A stretch of DNA of 11,268 nt from Bacteroidales bacterium UBA1179 (GCA_002309915.1 DBYT01000038.1:5461-16728); one strand, 5' to 3'; numbered from the stretch's first letter, positions 1-6,700 are shown. Made by a program: numbers and translations. The notes: generated from the letters alone by a model not told the origin.

Positions 1-644
1 ACGGTCTCAATGCTCTTGAATCCGTTGAATGTATTGGGCTCTATGATTTTTACACCGTCGGGAACAACCAGATCCTTTATCTCCTCTTCATTCAGAAAGA
101 CCTTGGTATTGCTATTGATAAAACCTCCTGATTTTTTGACACCGCACCAAGCTGCCATGTCCTTGATAACCAACTTTTCAATCCCCGATAATCTGAATGC
201 GTCCTGACCTATCTCGCGGACAGATTTCGGGATGGTTATCTCTTTGATGTTATTACAACCTTGGAATGCAAAGCGTCCTATCTTCTTGAGTGAATCGGGC
301 AGTGTAATCTGTGTAAGTCCGGAACAGTCGGCGAAACCGCCCTCTGCAATCTCCTCGAGTGTGGAGGGAAGGCTTAGGCTTGTCAGTTCCGAGCAACCCC
401 AAAGATATACCCTGGTCACCTTATAGGTCTTTTCATTGTAGGTTACAGTGGATGGGATTGTCAGGTTTCCGGTATAGTAATTGTAATCCATCTTACTGTT
501 TACTGCGTCCCACTGGCTTTCTACGTTTACGCCAACACGCTCATCGTCAATAGTATAGTAGTAGATGCCGTTAACGGTAAAGTTGAGTGCTTTTGATGCC
601 AATGCAACGAAGCAAAACACTAATGAAACAAGAAGCTTTTTCAT
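1..644 (-). CDS. BspA-like leucine-rich-repeat surface protein, 3' part missing
   Basis: The minus strand reads open from an ATG at 644 to the window edge (214 codons), so the C-terminus lies outside. The product starts with a signal peptide (MKKLLVSLVFCFVALASKAL), then a roughly 50-residue N-terminal segment with a Y-T-I-D-D stretch. From about residue 80 come repeats of the LRR_5/BspA type, such as LTSLSLPSTLEEIAEGGFAD, LTQITLPDSLKKIGRFAFQG and IKEITIPKSVREIGQDAF. A non-repeat insert beginning DMAAWCGVKK follows, then repeats resume (LVVPDGVKIIEPNTF). BspA-like proteins are secreted or surface adhesin-like proteins in Bacteroidales and in some host-associated eukaryotes; the ligand cannot be read here. 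It begins 22 bases after the flippase stop and may be the last gene of that transcript. The family call is secure, the function is not. Confidence 0.88.
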   Translation of the reverse strand, partial: MKKLLVSLVFCFVALASKALNFTVNGIYYYTIDDERVGVNVESQWDAVNSKMDYNYYTGNLTIPSTVTYNEKTYKVTRVYLWGCSELTSLSLPSTLEEIAEGGFADCSGLTQITLPDSLKKIGRFAFQGCNNIKEITIPKSVREIGQDAFRLSGIEKLVIKDMAAWCGVKKSGGFINSNTKVFLNEEEIKDLVVPDGVKIIEPNTFNGFKSIET

Positions 645-666
645 AATCCTTATTGTTTGAGGGTTA

Positions 667-2208
667 TTATTTGCGGAAATACTTGCCTATTACGGGCAGG
701 GATCCCAGCGGAAGGTCTTTCTTAAAGAGATATGCCAGGTAGATGCAGATAAGGACGGTGTTGATGCCCATTGACAGCCAGTCATTGAGCTGTTTGCATC
801 CCAGATAGATTACATAGAGTACCGCAGCAAGCAACACGTATTTGAATATGTCCATGAGCGGATAGTTTATAGGACTCTTCTTCTGGCCGATAAAGTATGA
901 CAGCAGCATACATGTGCCGTAGCCTGCAAATCCGCCCCACGCACAGGCCATATAGCCGTACTTGGGTACAAATACAATGTTGATGGTAATCATCACGGCT
1001 GCTCCTATGCCGCTCATTACGGCACCCCACCATGTCTTGTCTATCAGCTTGTACCAGAATGACAGGTTAAAGTATATGCCCATGAACAGTTCGGCCAGCA
1101 TAACAATCGGTACAACCTTGAGACCGTCACGGTAATGGACTATTATTCCTGCTTTCACAAATTCAGGATTTGGTTCAGGCTCAGATACCAGATGCTGCAG
1201 GATGGGCATATAGAACATGACAGCCAGAAAAGCCAGGATACCGAATATTATGAAATATTTCATGCCCTGTGCCAATGTCTCACTGGAGTTCTTGTCCTTG
1301 GAGTTTCCAAAGACAAAAGGCTCATATGCATATCGGAACGCCTGGGTAAGCAGCGCCAGCAGCATGGCAATCTTGCAGCATGCACCGTAAACACCCAGTT
1401 GCGCCTTACCCCAGAGCTTGTCTGTAACAATATGTGTGAAAGCAATCTTGTCAAACACCTGGTTCAGGATTCCTACCAGACCCAGCAGCAGTATAGGCCA
1501 TGCGTATGCCAGCATGCGGCGAGCCAGCTGTTTGTCAAATCCGTAAGTGATGCCCTTAATTTCCTTGATGAAACCGAACGTTACGCAGAACGTGCACAGC
1601 AGATTGACAAAGAATATCAGGCCAACGCCATAGTTATACTTAATATATAAGGTCTCCAGTGCCGGGAACATGCCGAACATCTTGGGCATGAGCCAGAACA
1701 CAAACACGTTGAGCAGCACGTTTGGGATTATGAACGCCATCTTGAGCGTCATGAACTTGATAGGACGGTGCTGCTGACGCAGACGGCTGAAGAGTATGGC
1801 CTGGAACGCATCCAGTCCGGCTATGATGATAAAACAACCTACGTACTCAGGATGCTCCGCGTATCCCAGCTTTGCTGATATGGAAGTGATAAAACAGAAT
1901 GCCAGTACCATAAAAAGCAGACTTACGCCGCCTACCAGACGTAGTGCGGTGCTATAGACCATCTGCTCATTCTCTTCCTGTTTGCTGGCAAACCTGAAGA
2001 ACGTGGTCTCCATTCCGAATGTGAGCAGCACAAACAGAAGCGCAGCCCAGGCGTACATCTCGGTCACAATACCGTAACCACCGCTCTCGGGTAAGATATA
2101 GTTGGTATGCAACGGAACCAGCAAATAGTTAAGGAACCTGCCTACTATGCTGCTTATACCGTAAATGGCCGTATCCTTGGCCAGTGTCGCCATCTTGCTG
2201 CCTGCCAT
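667..2208 (-). CDS. Oligosaccharide flippase, MATE/Wzx (MOP superfamily)
   Basis: 513-residue polytopic inner-membrane protein. The N-terminus (AKDTAIYGISSIVGRFLNYL, residues 10-29) matches the conserved start of the Bacteroidetes polysaccharide-biosynthesis flippases, and hydrophobic segments recur to the C-terminus, consistent with the 12-14 helices of the MOP fold. Members move lipid-linked sugars across the inner membrane for LPS, capsule or peptidoglycan precursors; the substrate here is unknown and no glycosyltransferase gene is adjacent. The start at 2208 gives MAGSKMATLAKD; M6 at 2193 is an alternative, but the longer start resembles what I recall of relatives. It lies 25 bases downstream of the thioredoxin gene stop and 22 bases before the LRR gene, so the three are probably cotranscribed. 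Family confidence is high, substrate confidence none. Confidence 0.9.
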   Translation of the reverse strand: MAGSKMATLAKDTAIYGISSIVGRFLNYLLVPLHTNYILPESGGYGIVTEMYAWAALLFVLLTFGMETTFFRFASKQEENEQMVYSTALRLVGGVSLLFMVLAFCFITSISAKLGYAEHPEYVGCFIIIAGLDAFQAILFSRLRQQHRPIKFMTLKMAFIIPNVLLNVFVFWLMPKMFGMFPALETLYIKYNYGVGLIFFVNLLCTFCVTFGFIKEIKGITYGFDKQLARRMLAYAWPILLLGLVGILNQVFDKIAFTHIVTDKLWGKAQLGVYGACCKIAMLLALLTQAFRYAYEPFVFGNSKDKNSSETLAQGMKYFIIFGILAFLAVMFYMPILQHLVSEPEPNPEFVKAGIIVHYRDGLKVVPIVMLAELFMGIYFNLSFWYKLIDKTWWGAVMSGIGAAVMITINIVFVPKYGYMACAWGGFAGYGTCMLLSYFIGQKKSPINYPLMDIFKYVLLAAVLYVIYLGCKQLNDWLSMGINTVLICIYLAYLFKKDLPLGSLPVIGKYFRK

Positions 2209-2233
2209 ATTTCTATATGTTTATGCTTTACTG

Positions 2234-3301
2234 CTATTTCAGAAGCTCAGCAATCTTCTTTTCCAGGTCATTACCGCGCAGATTGGTGGCGATGATCTTG
2301 CCGGTGCTTGCTTCGATAAGGAAGTTTGCCGGGATGGAGTTAATGCTGTACTGCTTGGCCACTTCATTGTCCCAGTACTTTACATCACTCACGTGAACCC
2401 AGTTCATATCGTTAACCTTGATGGCATTGAGCCAGGCGTCTTTTGAGCGGTCAAGCGATACTCCCAAGATCTGGAATCCCTTGTCAAAGTATTTGCTGTA
2501 TGTCTCCTTGAGGAACGGAACCTCACGCATGCAGGGACCGCACCATGATGCCCAGAAATCCAGAAGCACATACTTGGTACCGGGAGTGGCAAGCACATCC
2601 TTTGATGAGATGACATTGCCGAACTGATCTGTCTGGCTGAACTCCATGTATTGTTTGCCGGCCGATGTGGCCAACCTCTTCTGATTGCGCTCATCAAGCT
2701 GTTTCCAAAGGTCAGTCTGGCGTATTTCCGGTTTGAATGCATCAAGCATTTTGCGTGTCAGGGCCGGATCCTGTTCATATGCCAGTTCCTTAAGGCATAC
2801 CAGACCGAACAAATTGTCCTTATGTTTTTTTGCATTATCTGTGAGGTAAGAGTTCCACTTGCCGTCTACCTCTTCTATTATACCCTCCTCGCCTTCATGA
2901 CTTTCATAATAATTGGTGAGTTCGATTGAAAACTCTTCCATTTCGGTAAGCAGATGGTTGGATTTGCTGCCGTCAACCTTGTACTGATCGTATTTGCCCA
3001 GTTTGACCATGGTAAGCAAAGTGCCAGGCTCAAGTATGACATTATAGCTGAGCGAAGCCTCGCGTGTGTTGCGGGCATCGGCTATATAGGCCAGGATAGG
3101 CTTTTCAATGAAACCGTGCATCTGAAAGGCTCCTTTCTCATCGACCGATGCGGAATCAATGACCTGATTTGAACTTATCAGATATAGGGTTTGAACATCC
3201 TTTTCTTTAATGGCACCATGCAGGTAATAGAAGTCAGACTTACTGTTGCACGATAACAGAGTAACGCCTGAAAGCAATAATAACAGGAAGTTTCTTTTCA
3301 T
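2234..3301 (-). CDS. DUF4369/TlpA-like thioredoxin lipoprotein
   Basis: 355 residues. A lipoprotein signal ends in a lipobox (LLSC, Cys18), so the protein should be envelope-anchored. Residues about 24-110 look like the DUF4369 beta-rich domain that often precedes thioredoxin domains in Bacteroidetes. A helical linker follows (about 115-235). The thioredoxin/AhpC-TSA fold spans about 236-355 with the active site WCGPC (CGPC at 254-257) and a probable cis-proline in SIP (Pro324). Family members act as periplasmic disulfide reductases or isomerases; the physiological client is unknown. It is the first gene of the minus-strand run, with a promoter-like box at 3329-3336 upstream. It diverges from the peptide locus; a link to peptide maturation is possible but not shown. 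Confidence 0.92.
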   Translation of the reverse strand: MKRNFLLLLLSGVTLLSCNSKSDFYYLHGAIKEKDVQTLYLISSNQVIDSASVDEKGAFQMHGFIEKPILAYIADARNTREASLSYNVILEPGTLLTMVKLGKYDQYKVDGSKSNHLLTEMEEFSIELTNYYESHEGEEGIIEEVDGKWNSYLTDNAKKHKDNLFGLVCLKELAYEQDPALTRKMLDAFKPEIRQTDLWKQLDERNQKRLATSAGKQYMEFSQTDQFGNVISSKDVLATPGTKYVLLDFWASWCGPCMREVPFLKETYSKYFDKGFQILGVSLDRSKDAWLNAIKVNDMNWVHVSDVKYWDNEVAKQYSINSIPANFLIEASTGKIIATNLRGNDLEKKIAELLK

Positions 3302-3328
3302 ATAAGGTTATGTGTTTTATTTAGGTCT

Positions 3329-3336
3329 CAAAGATA
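3329..3336 (-). promoter_or_regulatory. Bacteroidetes-type -7 box for the thioredoxin-flippase-LRR run
   Basis: The minus strand reads TATCTTTG, a full match to the TAnnTTTG -7 element of the Bacteroidetes primary sigma factor. It lies 27 bases upstream of the ATG at 3301, implying a short leader. I see no good TTTG -33 element about 20 bases further upstream, so the promoter may be weak or regulated. The nearby inverted repeat at 3342-3384 covers the -33 position. Confidence 0.55.
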
Positions 3337-3341
3337 AGGAG

Positions 3342-3384
3342 TTAGTTTCAGATTAATGGTTTTTGGGGCTGCTTTTGAAACTAA
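3342..3384. repeat. Inverted repeat TTAGTTTCA / TGAAACTAA
   Basis: Perfect 9-base arms at 3342-3350 and 3376-3384 are separated by 25 bases. The repeat sits just upstream of the minus-strand -7 box and spans the place where its -33 element should be. It could be an operator for the minus-strand run, a weak hairpin, or chance in AT-rich DNA. No T-run follows either arm closely enough to make a clear terminator. Confidence 0.4.
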
Positions 3385-3407
3385 ACTAAAAAAATTCTCT
3401 CAAAATT

Positions 3408-3439
3408 GTTGCACGTAAAAAATCCAAACTCTATATTTG
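3408..3439 (+). promoter_or_regulatory. Bacteroidetes-type promoter on the plus strand
   Basis: TATATTTG at 3432-3439 fits the TAnnTTTG -7 consensus, and TTG at 3409-3411 lies 20 bases upstream, close to the usual -33 spacing. The expected transcription start is about 3446. It points toward the peptide operon, but the first 60 transcribed bases form a terminator-like hairpin. It could therefore drive a small RNA, an attenuated long leader, or both. It is the best plus-strand promoter I can find between 3302 and 4026. Confidence 0.6.
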
Positions 3440-3445
3440 CAGCAC

Positions 3446-3506
3446 AAACGAATTGAAAAGTCGCATACTTAGATTGTAAGAACAGTTCTAAGATGTGGCT
3501 TTTTTT
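3446..3506 (+). ncRNA. Putative short small RNA or attenuated leader (about 60 nt)
   Basis: From the predicted start near 3446 there are about ten unpaired bases, then a long hairpin: 3456-3473 pairs with 3487-3503 (about 17 pairs, one bulged A at 3467, two G-U wobbles) around a 13-base loop. It ends directly in seven T residues (3500-3506). Promoter, hairpin and T-run form a compact unit that looks like a tiny independent small RNA gene or a constitutive attenuator in front of the peptide operon. I do not recognise it as a known RNA family. The structure was found by eye; the boundaries are inferred. Confidence 0.4.
3456..3506 (+). terminator. Strong hairpin with T7 tail immediately after a promoter
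   Basis: The arms AAAAGTCGCAT-A-CTTAGA and TCTAAGATGTGGCTTTT pair nearly end to end, followed without a gap by a T-run. This is the classical intrinsic-terminator shape on the plus strand. No gene lies upstream on that strand, so it must end either the short transcript beginning near 3446 or read-through from nowhere visible. Confidence 0.6.
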
Positions 3507-3618
3507 GTTTGCCTTTTTAAAACTAATACTACTGTCAGTTAATGCTTAAACAGATCTTCATACTTAATACCTTGTTTGCGTCCTTTTCATCTCAGATTGC
3601 TCATTCTGAAATGGATAA

Positions 3619-3666
3619 AAGACCCAAGCCGGCCTGTGCAGAGAGGCCCGGTTTGGGTCTTATTTT
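3619..3666. terminator. Second terminator-like hairpin, possibly bidirectional
   Basis: 3619-3632 (AAGACCCAAGCCGG) pairs with 3648-3661 (CCGGTTTGGGTCTT): 14 pairs including one G-U, extendable by two pairs with a bulge. On the plus strand it is followed by TATTTTG, and on the minus strand by TTTTAT, so it could stop transcription in either direction. It lies about 110 bases after the first terminator and about 360 bases before the first peptide gene, with no open frame that looks like a protein on either side. Confidence 0.6.
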
Positions 3667-3752
3667 GCGTGTCCATAAATTACTTTCATCTGCACTTCTG
3701 GTATCTTTTGGAAAACACACCCGTAACACGTTGAAAGACACAAAAGTCCCAG

Positions 3753-3865
3753 CTGTTCCGGCCATCCGTACCGGTCAGGACCTATCTCTTCTAGATTGCA
3801 AACAACAAGGTCCTGATCCGGACGGTTGGGAAACCATGAGAGATTGCCGACGGGCCGGAGAACAG
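3753..3865. repeat. Long imperfect stem in the leader of the peptide operon
   Basis: Nested complementary segments are CTGTTCCGGCC (3753-3763) with GGCCGG-AG-AACAG (3853-3865), CCG (3766-3768) with CGG (3823-3825), CCGG (3771-3774) with CCGG (3818-3821), and TCAGGACCT (3775-3783) with AGGTCCTGA (3808-3816). Together they would form a rod with a large one-sided internal loop (about 3826-3852). The block is visibly richer in G and C than the surrounding leader. It may be a structured RNA, a leader regulatory element or a protein-binding palindrome. I do not recognise a known riboswitch. Confidence 0.5.
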
Positions 3866-3867
3866 GT

Positions 3868-3915
3868 AAGTTATCATGACAGCGCGACCCCTGCATGGTA
3901 CGCTGTCATAAACTT
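3868..3915. repeat. Second leader hairpin with 9-base perfect core
   Basis: ATGACAGCG (3876-3884) pairs with CGCTGTCAT (3901-3909), and AAGTT (3868-3872) with AACTT (3911-3915), around a 16-base loop. It starts two bases after the preceding long stem, so the two may stack as one structured domain about 110 bases before the first peptide start codon. No T-run follows, so it is not an intrinsic terminator. Confidence 0.5.
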
Positions 3916-4026
3916 ATAAAGCCACGACCTGATGTTTAACCCAAAATCTGAATACCGCAAAAGACACAGCTTTGAAACCCACCAAATTACAATCAAACAA
4001 AGAATTACTAATTAATTAACAACATT

Positions 4027-4431
4027 ATGAAAAAGAGAAATTTAATACTTGCCATTATGGCATTCACCTTAACCGTTTTCACCGTAGACTCCTTGAAAAA
4101 GGCGTTTATCTTTGATACCAGAATTGCTTATGCCGATCCGCAAATTACATATGTTTATGGAACAGACGGGAGCGAACATCTGGCGATTTGTAATTTCTAC
4201 CCCAGAACACATGACTACGCAAATCCAAGTGAATGGAGTGCGGGAGCTAATGTGGATTGGGGAACTGTCAGAAGCAGATTTAACCTGTCCAAAAGAGCAC
4301 TTAATTCATGTAGGGTAGTGGAAACCCATTGTGAACAAGATGATGATAATCTGTGTCCGTTATCCTTGACTGGAGCAGCAATTGTTACGCCGAGTGGTCA
4401 GGTTTATCAGTTATGGTCAAATCCTTTTTAA
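4027..4431 (+). CDS. Small secreted peptide precursor A, NVEALA-like leader
   Basis: 134 residues. It has a basic start (MKKR), a hydrophobic core (about 6-20) and then an unusual extension, DSLKKAFIFDTRIAYA (21-36), before the mature part starting near DPQ. The extension is almost identical in the next gene. The AYA ending fits the small-x-small rule of type I signal peptidase, and the layout (signal, polar linker, conserved motif ending in xLA or xYA) recalls the NVEALA peptides of Bacteroides. The mature part of about 98 residues has Cys55, 95, 102 and 110, including CEQDDDNLC, a CX7C block also found in the neighbour. It is the first gene of the cluster, 23 bases before the second peptide gene, with a long structured leader upstream. 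The function is unknown; a secreted or surface-displayed peptide is the likeliest reading. The NVEALA link is by resemblance, not by a search. Confidence 0.82.
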   Translation: MKKRNLILAIMAFTLTVFTVDSLKKAFIFDTRIAYADPQITYVYGTDGSEHLAICNFYPRTHDYANPSEWSAGANVDWGTVRSRFNLSKRALNSCRVVETHCEQDDDNLCPLSLTGAAIVTPSGQVYQLWSNPF

Positions 4432-4437
4432 TAACTG
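4408..4437. repeat. Inverted repeat across the stop codon of peptide gene A
   Basis: CAGTTAT (4408-4414) and ATAACTG (4431-4437) are perfect complements, extendable by one more pair to 4407 and 4438, with a 16-base loop that contains the end of the gene. It could be a small hairpin in the mRNA between the two peptide cistrons, affecting stability or coupling. It is short and AT-rich, so chance cannot be excluded. Confidence 0.35.
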
Positions 4438-4454
4438 AAACAGTCTTATACGTT

Positions 4455-4832
4455 ATGAAAAAGTATAAAAGACTCTTCTTTGTTATACTGGCTTTGATGA
4501 TATCTCTGATATCAATAGATGCCTTTCGTAAAGCTTTTGTATTTGATACAAGAGTTGCGTATGCAGCGAATGAACCTACATATGGTTGGATAATGATTGA
4601 CGACGTTGAAGTTCAGATTCAGTTTGAAACCACTCTGGCAAGCAATACTCTTTCTATAAAGGATTTTAACGAAATCTATGGTTACAATCTGGATTCAGGT
4701 TCATATGTTGTTGAACAATGGTGTAAACAACATGATAATTCTTTATGTCAGTTGAGATTTGTCGGCATCTTCCTGGTTGAAAATGGGTCAAGGACATTGT
4801 TACCTGTAATGCCGGTTAGTATGTATTATTGA
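4455..4832 (+). CDS. Small secreted peptide precursor B, paralog of A
   Basis: 125 residues from the ATG at 4455. An in-frame ATG at 4353 would add 34 residues but lies deep inside gene A and precedes a proper MKK signal start, so I chose 4455. The hydrophobic core (about 7-21) is followed by DAFRKAFVFDTRVAYA (22-37), matching peptide A at 11 of 16 positions with mostly conservative changes elsewhere. The mature part (from about 38) diverges strongly but keeps CKQHDNSLC (Cys90, Cys98), aligned with CEQDDDNLC of A, and a preceding VVE. Strong leader conservation with a divergent payload is typical of peptide families sharing one export or processing machine. A strong hairpin (4837-4862) lies directly behind the gene. 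The function is unknown. Confidence 0.82.
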   Translation: MKKYKRLFFVILALMISLISIDAFRKAFVFDTRVAYAANEPTYGWIMIDDVEVQIQFETTLASNTLSIKDFNEIYGYNLDSGSYVVEQWCKQHDNSLCQLRFVGIFLVENGSRTLLPVMPVSMYY

Positions 4833-4836
4833 TTTC

Positions 4837-4862
4837 ATATTTGGGGCTTCGGCCCCAAATAT
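4837..4862 (+). terminator. Terminator or attenuator after the peptide genes
   Basis: ATATTTGGGGC, the loop TTCG, then GCCCCAAATAT: a perfect 11-base stem with a very stable UUCG-type tetraloop, followed by TTTAAATTTA. The tail is less U-rich than ideal, so partial read-through into the propeller gene at 4880 is likely. It would let the two peptide genes be transcribed more than the four genes behind them, or protect the 3' end of a processed peptide mRNA. Confidence 0.75.
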
Positions 4863-4879
4863 TTTAAATTTAGATAATT

Positions 4880-6100
4880 ATGAAACAATTCGTTACGCTC
4901 TTTTTGCTTCTTTCATTCCTGATGTCCTGTTCAAGTAGAAAGGATAGTGAGTTATATACTTATAAAACAAAACAGATTATTGATTTGACAGATCAATCCG
5001 GTGGTTTCAATATTATAGACAAAATAGGGAACATTGATATCTTAAACCTTACAGTAGAAGAGAGTTGGGTTCATCTTAAATACCCTAGAATGGCGGTTTC
5101 CGATGATGGTTACTATTTCCTTTCGGATAGGACGTTTTTTCTGATAGGGTATGACCATGCCGGTAAACTGAAGTTTGCCAAGCAGATAAAGGGACGCGGT
5201 AGAGGGGAGACTATAGATGTGGGGAATATGTTTATGAGGAATGACACATTGATGATTTATGACAGAGTCTTAGGCAGATTGTTATGTTATACTGAAGACG
5301 GCAACTTCAGCTCTTTCTTGAATAGAACTGAAGTTAAAGCGGAAAAATTCTACAAGACCGACGAATGTTTTCTGGGACTATCGATTTTTTGTGATCATGA
5401 ATTTGACAACCATTACTGTACCAAGTATGATAATGATGGTATATGTATAGACAACTACTTGACATTGCCGTCTCACTACATCGGTTTTGACTACACCGTG
5501 GGATATACTGACATGTCGTATCTGTATCATGACACTCTCAGATTTATGCTTCCACATGATTACACTCTTTTTTCTCTTACAGAAAACGGCCTGGATGCAA
5601 CTTTCCGTTTTAAATCTAATCGTGAGATGCCAAGAGATTATTTTGATGGAATGACAAGTCTTGAAAAGATGAATCCCGAGGTTTATGCAAAAACATGGGC
5701 AGAAGGTTTTACCGGTTACTTCTCAGAAATGACAGAGACAGATAAATATCTGATGGTCAATTTTTCATCAGACAATCAGAATCAAATGATGCTGTATGAT
5801 AAGAAGACAAATACGTATGGATTATTGTTAGGTCCGGATTCATTCTTTGAGGAATCAATGGTCTCGGAATTGACAACAGAAGACATATGGAAATACATTA
5901 TGTTCTCATTTACAAGACTATGTGTTTATGACAACTCTGTTTATGGTTGCGCTTCATATGGCCTTTATAACATACTATCTAAGACGGAATCTCTTCATGA
6001 TGAAAAAATCAAAGCCTTTTATGCTCAAGTAAAGTACTTTGTTGAAACTCAGAAAATTGAACAAGGTGATATGTTCTTTTTCAAAATGAGTCTTCTATAA
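4880..6100 (+). CDS. 6-bladed beta-propeller lipoprotein
   Basis: 406 residues. The lipoprotein signal is MKQFVTLFLLLSFLMSC with lipobox LMSC (Cys17). The body shows the repeating pattern of the Bacteroidetes 6-bladed beta-propeller family (DUF4934/DUF5128 type): MAVSDDGYYFLSD (71-83), the characteristic GRGRGE turn (105-110), NDTLMIYD (121-128), then recurring blade-like strands to the C-terminus. Such proteins are envelope lipoproteins of unknown molecular role and, as far as I know, are commonly found next to NVEALA-type peptide genes. It sits 17 bases after the TTCG hairpin and 12 bases before the thioredoxin-like gene. An inferred role is a binding or display partner for the peptides, or for the glycan produced by the downstream membrane enzyme. 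Fold confidence is fair, function confidence low. Confidence 0.75.
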   Translation: MKQFVTLFLLLSFLMSCSSRKDSELYTYKTKQIIDLTDQSGGFNIIDKIGNIDILNLTVEESWVHLKYPRMAVSDDGYYFLSDRTFFLIGYDHAGKLKFAKQIKGRGRGETIDVGNMFMRNDTLMIYDRVLGRLLCYTEDGNFSSFLNRTEVKAEKFYKTDECFLGLSIFCDHEFDNHYCTKYDNDGICIDNYLTLPSHYIGFDYTVGYTDMSYLYHDTLRFMLPHDYTLFSLTENGLDATFRFKSNREMPRDYFDGMTSLEKMNPEVYAKTWAEGFTGYFSEMTETDKYLMVNFSSDNQNQMMLYDKKTNTYGLLLGPDSFFEESMVSELTTEDIWKYIMFSFTRLCVYDNSVYGCASYGLYNILSKTESLHDEKIKAFYAQVKYFVETQKIEQGDMFFFKMSLL

Positions 6101-6112
6101 AACAGTGATGAT

Positions 6113-6700
6113 ATGAATAGATTAATAATGAGGCTCTTGTTTTGTCTGACATTTATTTCAGTGTACCTTTCATCATGTAATTACGGTAACAAAGGGCAAG
6201 GAATAGAAGGTAATAAACTGGATTGCGACAGCATGCTACTGTTTAAGAACCGGGAGTATTATTTAGTAAGTGACACTATTTTCAAGGGCGTATCCGTCTT
6301 GTTGTGGATTGATTCGACCAAGTGCTCCCAATGTGAATTGGAACGTCTTAGTAATTATGATTCCTTTAACAGCCTTTGCCAAACAACAATGGGAAAGGAA
6401 TGCAGTCTGAGGGTCGTAATATCTCTCTCGGAACTATATGGCATTGGATATTTAATTAATGATGTCAAATACCTGAACCATTCGTTTGATGTAATGATTG
6501 ATTACAAAAACAGATTTACTTCCTTCTTCAATTGCAATGACAGATTGCTTTTAGTGCTCAAGGATGGGCGCGTCCTGAAGTATTATCGTATGGAAAATAC
6601 GGAAGGGGATGCTTACAGGATGAAGGAATGTCTGGATTATTTAAAGCAGATGTATGAAGAGCAGTATGATCACCATGATAAAAAACACGGATCCCGGTAA
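6113..6700 (+). CDS. Small thioredoxin-like lipoprotein with CSQC motif
   Basis: 195 residues. The N-terminus has a lipoprotein signal with lipobox LSSC (Cys22); the second methionine (M6) is a possible alternative start. A beta strand, VSVLLWIDSTKCSQCELERL (60-79), places a CXXC motif (CSQC, 71-74) after a hydrophobic strand and before a helix, as in thioredoxin folds; later segments (LLLVLKDGRVLKYYR) fit the last strands. The fold is diverged and I do not see a clear cis-proline. It could be an envelope redox protein acting on the cysteines of the neighbouring peptides, which is inference from context. It begins 12 bases after the propeller gene, and its 3' end overlaps the next gene. Confidence 0.68.
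   Translation: MNRLIMRLLFCLTFISVYLSSCNYGNKGQGIEGNKLDCDSMLLFKNREYYLVSDTIFKGVSVLLWIDSTKCSQCELERLSNYDSFNSLCQTTMGKECSLRVVISLSELYGIGYLINDVKYLNHSFDVMIDYKNRFTSFFNCNDRLLLVLKDGRVLKYYRMENTEGDAYRMKECLDYLKQMYEEQYDHHDKKHGSR

Noticed and set aside
1135..1650. 171-codon plus-strand open frame opposite the flippase gene
   Set aside because: It is antisense to a conserved membrane protein and has no recognisable domain.
3702..3710. TATCTTTTG as a promoter for the structured leader
   Set aside because: It has one T too many for TAnnTTTG and no TTTG at the right distance upstream, so it is too weak to call.
3542..3919. A 125-codon plus-strand open frame in the gap before the peptide genes
   Set aside because: It runs through two hairpins and part of a terminator, has no signal or domain, and its composition (many P, R and C in GC-rich stem parts) looks like read-through of structured RNA.
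3302..4026. CRISPR array, tRNA or IS element in the long intergenic region
   Set aside because: No regularly spaced direct repeats, no cloverleaf and no transposase frame are visible; the repeats present are inverted and differ from one another.
4353..4454. Longer N-terminus for peptide B starting at 4353
   Set aside because: It would overlap gene A by 79 bases and place 34 residues before a canonical MKK signal peptide that aligns with that of peptide A.
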